DNA of 11,281 nt. Source: SZAS-103 sp038216155 (GTDB lineage: Bacteria > Pseudomonadota > Gammaproteobacteria > Xanthomonadales > Xanthomonadaceae). The position numbers and the translations under genes are program-made. Of this stretch, positions 7,601-11,281 are shown in pieces; the stretch's first letter is position 1; every line of letters begins with the position of its first letter. The stretch spans positions 1 to 11,281 of the forward strand of contig JBBQQH010000076.1 of the NCBI GenBank assembly GCA_038216155.1. The letters run 5' to 3'. The notes beneath the pieces are model-generated. The model worked only from the letters and a program-made list of their open reading frames with translations, had not been told where the DNA came from and did no database searches.

Positions 7601-9556
7601 CATTTCGCGCCCGGTTGTCCCATTGCATTCGGGAGCATTCCAGCACCACGTTCGTTCGGGCAGACCGATGACCCATTTTGCGGTGTCATTCTTGTAGCTC
7701 ATCGTCTCAACGAGAATCGAATCGCCGCCGTCGTTGCCGGTGCTGGCCTTCGTGGTCGCCGTGGGCCTTGCATAAGCGTCAAACGCGGTTGCTTGCCATG
7801 CAAACTGGACGCCTTGCAGGGTCGTCTGCTTCAGATTTACGGGCAATTTGAGTTCGGAGTAAAACGTCTCTGCCGAATCGGTCAGTGCGGGGTCCAAGTT
7901 CATTGGATTCGTTCCCCGCTGAACCGTAAATCCACTTCCCCCAGTGGGCGACGCGTAGCCAAATAGCGCTGTCTTCGTGAACACTGCCGCACCGCTTACC
8001 ACTTTCCCGGATTGCTCCGACAAAAGCAGGCCCTGGTTCGTAAACGGAACGATGCCGAAGGCCGACCGGGTAATGCTTCCGTCGGGCGCGATCGCTTCCG
8101 TGGTCACTTGCGCCGGACAGGGGCCCGCAGCGCAAGCCGCCTTGAATTCATCACGCGTGGGCGCATACGAAAACGTCCAAGTCGCCGTGGCAATCCCAGG
8201 GCCTGACAGCGACTTTGAAATCAATCCGAAAGGATACGACCCCCCGCCTGTGCCCATGCCATTCACCGTGGGCTTGAAGTGGTTAGCCACGGTGAAATCG
8301 ACACGGGCACCAGAGGGGTGGATTGCATACGCGGTTGCCGAAACGTAATGCATCGGGGGCGAATAGCAGTTGAAGGGCTCGGCGATGTCCTGACAGCTGT
8401 AGGATTGCGCACCAAGGTAGTCGAAGCCAGCAAAGGAATATTGCCAGCTTGTCCCATCTGGAAGAACAACCGAGGTCAAGCTGCTGCCTGAGTATTGGTA
8501 GGTCCAAGTGTGCGACCCATCGGTGACCGAGCTCACAAAGCCGCTCGCGTTGTAGCTGAGCGTGATCGTTCGGCCGTCCTTGGCGACGATGCTATTGAGT
8601 CGAGCAAAGGCATCCGTGGACCAGTTGTAGACCACCCAATTGCCGAATCGATCTTCTATCCGGGTCGGGAGGAGCATGAACTCCTTGCGCGCCACGGTGC
8701 GGTGGTCACACGGATTACCGAAGGAATAGTCAGGATTTTCGATCCCATCCAACATGCAGATTTGCTCCCAGAGCCTCCCGACCCACCGACTGGTCATGAA
8801 GTCGAACGTGTACTTGTCGCCGTTTGGGCTCAAGGCCACAAACGCTTCGCCTCCAATGGTTCCCCCATTGATCGTCTGGTCCAAACAGGAAAACCACCAG
8901 TCATCCTTCGACGTCCAGTGATACGGGCCGCCGGTTGTTGGCTTTGGAACTCCGGATACGTTCGCCATCAGCAACGTCTGGGAGCCTCCGCCGGGGAGGT
9001 GCATGTCAGTGCCGCTCCAAAACTCAGTCGGATACCACTGCGGAAACGCCACGGGATAGGGACGCGGTGTGCCGATGGCCGGCGAACCGTCTGACCGCGT
9101 TTCGCTGAGAACGGAACAGCGCTTCAGAGGCGTTGTGGAGTCAATATCCCAGCCTTGCTGGTTTGAGTACACGCCGCTGATGTAGGGAATATCTAGGTCC
9201 CAATCCCCGAATAGACGCACCCGAGTACTCGCAGTTGTGCCCGCCTTGGCCTCCTGACGGCCAGCCTCAATTGCATAAGTACGCCCCACCGCCACGCCTG
9301 GACCAACAGCGCCCGGCAAACTCACGTCGGTGGCACTGAACGAGGTTGATCCGGTGTAGAGATTGGTCGAGTCGCCCGCCAGGTTGGGACCCAGGACCGA
9401 GACAACCTGGGCTGACTTGATCTTCTTGTCGAACTCGGCACGGGGATCCACATCTGCGAGTGCGTTGAACGCGAGAAGAGCCAATAAAGCGGCCAACAAG
9501 GCTCGACTGCATGGGCGGTGCGCCAATTTTAGCGGTGTGAACTTTTTCACACCCAT
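4691..9556 (-). CDS. Secreted RHS/YD-repeat protein with a toxin-poor C-terminal tail
   Basis: The predicted product is 1621 residues. Residues 1-34 are a Sec signal peptide: basic n-region with KK, leucine-rich core, likely cleavage at NALA/DVDP. An N-terminal region with TSFSATDVSLPGAVGPG leads into many YD-type repeats, for example YDSMSRVSAVTYP, YDELGRATG and YDANGHASSLTYP, which build the hollow beta-cage typical of the family. The RHS core (about 1367-1470) is intact, from YLHTDALGSP through YYDPAIGAFLSVDP to DPDGR. The last 151 residues are Gly/Ala/Val-rich, resembling a pre-toxin segment, and end in a short charged helix without a recognisable toxin domain. The frame stays open to 9748, but ATG 9556 is preferred because it places the signal peptide at the N terminus; its ribosome binding site is weak. 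No PAAR domain is seen, so type VI delivery by that route is not indicated. Confidence 0.9.
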   Translation of the reverse strand: MGVKKFTPLKLAHRPCSRALLAALLALLAFNALADVDPRAEFDKKIKSAQVVSVLGPNLAGDSTNLYTGSTSFSATDVSLPGAVGPGVAVGRTYAIEAGRQEAKAGTTASTRVRLFGDWDLDIPYISGVYSNQQGWDIDSTTPLKRCSVLSETRSDGSPAIGTPRPYPVAFPQWYPTEFWSGTDMHLPGGGSQTLLMANVSGVPKPTTGGPYHWTSKDDWWFSCLDQTINGGTIGGEAFVALSPNGDKYTFDFMTSRWVGRLWEQICMLDGIENPDYSFGNPCDHRTVARKEFMLLPTRIEDRFGNWVVYNWSTDAFARLNSIVAKDGRTITLSYNASGFVSSVTDGSHTWTYQYSGSSLTSVVLPDGTSWQYSFAGFDYLGAQSYSCQDIAEPFNCYSPPMHYVSATAYAIHPSGARVDFTVANHFKPTVNGMGTGGGSYPFGLISKSLSGPGIATATWTFSYAPTRDEFKAACAAGPCPAQVTTEAIAPDGSITRSAFGIVPFTNQGLLLSEQSGKVVSGAAVFTKTALFGYASPTGGSGFTVQRGTNPMNLDPALTDSAETFYSELKLPVNLKQTTLQGVQFAWQATAFDAYARPTATTKASTGNDGGDSILVETMSYKNDTAKWVIGLPERTWCWNAPECNGTTGREMSFTDYNASSLLPWRTYSFGISGPTFAYNTDGTLATVTDGRGNTTAVGSWYRGVPRLITWPAIAPASSKTRTAVVSPVGEITGVTDELSNQTLYSYDSMSRVSAVTYPVTGQSWNALARGLASVAGAEYGIPAGHWRETIQTGNGKVTTFYNALWQPAVVLTEDAGNVNTRSFVVNRYDAMGRKTFTSYPVLTLTTVNDTLKGVLTAYDELGRATGTQQDSELVGGQSMLTTSTQYLSGFRTSVTNPRGISTTTSYKVFDSPSSDMPVKLLMPEGVITTTSRQSALGKPVSIKREGLYGGTSVDALRSYIYDSGERLCKSINPESGATLVDYDAAGNIAWSAEGTSLISLVCDRTSVSVGQMNIRAYDSMNRVSAVTTPGNVADIATTYEADGLVRSLTASNPGGASVVTEYFYNNRRMLLSENSSQPGWYLTSVGYGYDANGHASSLTYPDMQQVTYAPDALGRPTQVGTYATGISYYPNGAMRGFTYGNGLVRTMTQNARLLPATSVDKKPDNSVIAISDTLSYDPDGNVLAIVDGAQGGTTSRTMAYDGLDRLTSANSPGQWGTATYAYDPLDNLRVTDIGGTAARQYRYTYSPSTNLLTDIKTPLGATVFGFAYDARGNQTLKGGQGYQFDVANRLTSVTGKEDYRYDGMGRRVFAWSPPGTIMLWQYAQDGRELYASDGRRSQNRSNIYLGNTVLATRTLDWGTGTVNVRYLHTDALGSPVAETGPTGAILKRNSYEPFGAAYGGTSLDGIGYTGHVMDQATGLTYMQQRYYDPAIGAFLSVDPMAVDTKTAWNFGRYNYASDSPYRFKDPDGRASVGCQATNSCPGQNFTKPTAPPSLPQPVVDAVLGAGSGVVTGASLGTVSPSAVGIDTKHADTNSKTFVVANGAGQGVGVVASAGAVTKVATVAMASPTVRTMVLATGMAAGGDGPAASAASAYLEAQALRQETKEAATKIVELISKGPKP
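9534..9553. promoter_or_regulatory. CRP/Clp-type palindrome over the RHS gene start
   Basis: TGTGA (9536-9540), six bases, TCACA (9547-9551) matches the CRP consensus TGTGA-N6-TCACA exactly. The symmetry extends to GGTGTGAA/TTCACACC, 8-bp arms with a 4-base centre. It covers codons 2-8 of the RHS gene if translation starts at 9556. More half-sites lie upstream: GGTGTGA at 9560-9566 and GGTGTGAA at 9590-9597. Four arms in 64 bases suggest a binding cluster. Clp is the CRP homologue of Xanthomonads. The position fits repression of rhs, or activation of the gene at 9747 from a distance. Alternatively the true rhs start is one of the TTG or GTG codons further in. Confidence 0.5.
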
Positions 9557-9746
9557 CGCGGTGTGACGCAACGAAATGCCTGAAAACAAGGTGTGAATGA
9601 GATTCGTGTCCAAGACCCACCCCTGTCCCCGGCGAATGCCGACGGTCGAGACTGGCAAAGTCATGAGAGGAATACAAGCCGCTCTGCTTGCTAGCTTTGT
9701 CGTGCGCGATGGGTAAGAATCAGCCGACCCTTCTGGAGTTCGCGCC

Positions 9747-10109
9747 ATGGTGATGTTGTTGCTGGCTGCTCTTGCAACGGTTGATCCCTTGCCGCACGGG
9801 CGAACTTACTATTGCACCGGTACGCGATACTCGGGCGGCAGTAGCACTGAAGGAACTTCTGTTTTGGTCTATCAGCCGGACAGTTTGCGGTTCCGGATCA
9901 AGACACTGCATGGCCGGGCCGATGGCCCTGGGCAAGTGACTCGGAAAGCCTACGCGGCGCGCTTGGTGGCCGCCGATGGGACGCGATACGGATTGAAGTT
10001 GGATCGGTACACAGCTGAGTTCACGCTAATTGTGGATACCGGTTCCGGACTCGCGAATGGCGACATCGAATTCACAGGTGCTTGCCGGGAACTTCAAATC
10101 GGACCCTAG
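9747..10109 (+). CDS. Small probably exported protein of unknown function
   Basis: The product is 120 residues. GGAG ends 8 bases before the ATG and supports this start; an in-frame TAA lies a short way upstream. The first 12 residues (MVMLLLAALATV) are hydrophobic and could be a minimal signal sequence or anchor, but no basic n-region is present, so export is uncertain. The rest looks beta-rich and contains just two cysteines, C23 in TYYCTG and C113 in TGACRE, which could form a disulfide if the protein is exported. I do not recognise the family. The gene diverges from the RHS gene with about 190 bases between the starts, and its end lies next to an IS remnant. It could be a native gene or a leftover of the insertion region. 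Confidence 0.65.
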   Translation: MVMLLLAALATVDPLPHGRTYYCTGTRYSGGSSTEGTSVLVYQPDSLRFRIKTLHGRADGPGQVTRKAYAARLVAADGTRYGLKLDRYTAEFTLIVDTGSGLANGDIEFTGACRELQIGP

Positions 10110-10153
10110 TTCCGATTGCCCATCGCAATTTTTCGCTCCGGACGCCTAGGGTC
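10102..10153. repeat. Nested palindrome at the junction of small gene and IS remnant
   Basis: GACCCTAG (10102-10109) pairs exactly with CTAGGGTC (10146-10153); TCCG (10111-10114) pairs with CGGA (10139-10142); and the ATTGC/GCAAT stem sits inside. The left arm includes the stop codon of the small exported-protein gene, and the right arm lies next to where IS homology ends. It may be a bidirectional termination signal or a trace of the event that removed the rest of the IS. Confidence 0.5.
10115..10133 (+). terminator. Weak candidate intrinsic terminator after the small exported-protein gene
   Basis: ATTGC (10115-10119) and GCAAT (10125-10129) form a 5-bp stem with a CCATC loop, followed by TTTT at 10130-10133. 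It lies six bases after the stop codon of the gene ending at 10109. The stem is short and AT-containing, so termination efficiency is uncertain. It sits inside a larger palindrome (10102-10153). Confidence 0.35.
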
Positions 10154-10159
10154 TCATTG

Positions 10160-10356
10160 GTCATGGGTCCGGGCCGCAGCCCACGACCACGCTCGGCCCG
10201 ACGCACCCACAGCCGCAGTGTCTCCGGTTTGCAGCCAATCTTGCCGCTGATCGATCTGATCGCGGCCCATTGCGAGCTGTGCTCGCTTTGGTGCTCGAGC
10301 ACCAGCCGGATCGCCCGCTAGCGGACCTCCGGAGAAAACTTTGATGATCTGTTCAT
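10160..10356 (-). pseudogene. IS3-family transposase OrfA fragment with premature stop
   Basis: Reading from ATG 10356 gives MNRSSKFSPEVR, then TAG at 10320-10318, then in the same frame RAIRLVLEHQSEHSSQWAAI, GKIGCKPETLRLWVRRAERG and LRPG. This is the helix-turn-helix half of an IS3-group OrfA, which usually has about 90-100 residues. Intact relatives, as I recall them, have E-R at the stop position (FSPEVRERAVR), so a single G-to-T change would explain the TAG. Similarity fades after the PGP motif near 10165. The leucine-zipper end of OrfA and all of OrfB (the DDE integrase) are missing. The fragment cannot produce active transposase. Confidence 0.8.
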
Positions 10357-10406
10357 GGCTCCATCCTCTTAAGAGTTGGAGCCTCCGGGAAAGACGGGGC
10401 GATTCA
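10160..10406 (-). mobile_element. Decayed IS3-family insertion sequence, left end only
   Basis: The outer end, read on the minus strand from 10406, begins TGAATCGCCCCGTCTTTCCC and leads through GGAGGCTCC and AAGAGGATGGAG to the orfA start. This arrangement of terminal repeat, short leader and ribosome binding site is typical of IS3-family elements with TGAA ends. Only this end and about two thirds of orfA remain. The opposite terminal repeat and the target duplication are not visible, so the inner boundary near 10160 is approximate. The element is inserted in the WD40-like gene, cutting it at 10406. Confidence 0.75.
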
Positions 10407-10970
10407 TGGAGCCGCCAGCGGCCAACTCCAAATTGATAACAGCGGCACTGGGTGGCATTCCCGCATCGTTGCCTTGGGCTGTTGCAGCAATAGCCAAGCG
10501 TGGCGTTCGGAATCGTGCGACGAACTGCAGACCATGTAACCCGGATTTTCGAATCGCTCGACCAAGCTCCCGGTTGCAGAATCCAGGACCGAGATGCAGC
10601 CACTCCAATCCCCGTCCACAAGAAACAGGCCGCACGGCGAAAAGTCGATTTCGCAGCCTTCCCCGTTTCTTTCGGCTGCGAATTCTGCAATGCGCTCTCC
10701 CGAAGTCGAGTCGAGCATTGCGATATCACCGGACGTAGACTTGACGACAAGCCGACGTCCACACGGACTAAAGCTGGCATGGCTGGGATGACCGATTGGG
10801 TGCGCGCTCCAGAGCCGGCGATTGCGGACGAGATCGGCGAGCACGACATTTCGACCCAGTACGGCAAGGCGGTCTCGGCCTTCGGAAAGTGCAAGGCTGT
10901 AACCCGTGGGTAATTTCAAAATTCGGCCCTGGGGTTTCTTGGCGCTATTCAATGTTGAACACGTCGGCAT
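10404..10970 (-). pseudogene. WD40/beta-propeller-like gene truncated by the IS
   Basis: The frame encodes up to 188 residues. Propeller-like blades are visible: HASFSPCGRRLVVKSTSGDI with AMLDSTSGERIAEF, then EIDFSPCGLFLVDGDWSGCI with SVLDSATGSLVERF. Propellers need four or more blades, so most of the protein is missing. The stop codon TGA (10406-10404) is the first triplet of the IS terminus, which places the insertion precisely. The ATG at 10970 overlaps the end of the amidase gene by 26 bases, which suggests coupling. TTG at 10919-10917, with CAGGG upstream, is an alternative start giving 171 residues. The function is unknown and probably lost. Confidence 0.7.
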
Positions 10971-11281
10971 CGAGTTGCGCGGGAAACCGCTCGCGATGCG
11001 CGTGCAGCTTTTCCGCCGAGAACGTCACCGTAGCGACCTCCTCGCGATCCCCCAACTCCACCAGAGGCATGCCCAACTCATCCAGCGCCACGCTGTCGCC
11101 GCTATATCCGATGCCATTGCCATCGCTGCCGACGCGATTCACCGCCGCCACGCACGCAAGGTTTTCAATCGCCCGCGCGCGCAGCAGCGTCTGCCACGCG
11201 TAACGGCGCGGCGTCGGCCAATTGGCGACAAACAGCAGCAGGTCGTAGTCGAAACGACCGGCCGCCTCAACACCAAACCGA
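10945..11281 (-). CDS. Nitrilase-superfamily amidase (YafV/omega-amidase-like), C-terminal part
   Basis: The gene runs off the right edge; 111 C-terminal residues are in the window, ending at TAG 10947-10945. The stretch FDYDLLLFVANWPTPRRYAW, then LLRARAIENLACVAAVNRVG and GIGYSGDSVALDELG, is typical of carbon-nitrogen hydrolases of the omega-amidase type. These hydrolyse amides of 2-oxo acids such as 2-oxoglutaramate through a Glu-Lys-Cys triad; the catalytic residues themselves lie outside the window. A late ANWP and a conserved N-R-V-G near the active-site edge support the subgroup. It is most likely a housekeeping chromosomal gene that marks the native flank, with the truncated WD40-like gene overlapping its end. 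Confidence 0.9.
   Translation of the reverse strand, partial: RFGVEAAGRFDYDLLLFVANWPTPRRYAWQTLLRARAIENLACVAAVNRVGSDGNGIGYSGDSVALDELGMPLVELGDREEVATVTFSAEKLHAHRERFPAQLDADVFNIE

Noticed and set aside
9557..9748. 64-residue N-terminal extension of the RHS protein
   Set aside because: The extension would bury a clear signal peptide in the interior and overlaps the start of the divergent small gene. Its composition looks non-coding.
10369..10635. Alternative minus-strand frame across the 3' end of the WD40-like gene, considered as evidence of a frameshift
   Set aside because: The original frame continues plausibly (HAWLLLQQPKATMREC) up to the IS terminus and ends at its TGA, so no shift is needed.
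1..11281. CRISPR arrays, tRNA or rRNA genes, and reverse-transcriptase systems
   Set aside because: No regularly spaced long repeats with unique spacers, no tRNA-like cloverleaf with a conserved T-arm, and no reverse-transcriptase motifs were found by reading.

Overview
The window is GC-rich DNA with long spurious reading frames on the opposite strand of its genes, and it looks like an accessory region of a gammaproteobacterium. The nitrilase-type fragment at the right edge, the style of the secreted RHS protein and a CRP/Clp-type box point to the Xanthomonadaceae or Rhodanobacteraceae. This placement is from pattern recognition and was not searched.

Layout, left to right. Bases 1-743 hold no credible gene. 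They contain a chain of inverted repeats, dominated by a nested 107-base hairpin-forming element (273-379) and a perfect 10-bp-arm palindrome (225-246). Bases 744-4065 form a compact module. A XerC/D-like tyrosine recombinase (744-1751) and a P-loop ATPase related to the helicase half of mobile-element primase-helicases (1751-3568) are translationally coupled on the minus strand. An XRE-type regulator (3679-4065) diverges from them. The shared intergenic region carries a perfect 17-bp palindrome (3631-3647), probably the operator for both directions. The 3' end of the ATPase gene carries an 11-bp-period repeat that runs across the reading frame, so it looks like a DNA-level element. Together these suggest an integrated mobile element whose replication/recombination core is intact but whose ends are not identified.

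Bases 4139-9556 form a minus-strand polymorphic-toxin-like locus. It encodes a Sec-secreted RHS/YD-repeat protein of about 1621 residues with an intact RHS core. Its 151-residue C-terminal tail is Gly/Ala-rich and shows no recognisable toxin domain. The RHS gene is followed after 45 bases by a small, less GC-rich Sel1-repeat gene that starts with TTG and appears frameshifted near its 3' end; it sits where an immunity gene would be expected. A perfect TGTGA-N6-TCACA box lies over the first codons of the RHS gene, with extra half-sites upstream.

Bases 9747-11281 hold a divergent small, probably exported protein, a decayed IS3-family end, a WD40-like gene cut short by that IS, and the C-terminal end of a nitrilase-superfamily amidase that continues past the window. 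The IS terminus supplies the stop codon of the interrupted WD40-like gene, and the IS orfA fragment has an in-frame TAG at codon 13. The right edge therefore looks like ancestral chromosome, and everything to its left like accessory DNA acquired in more than one event.
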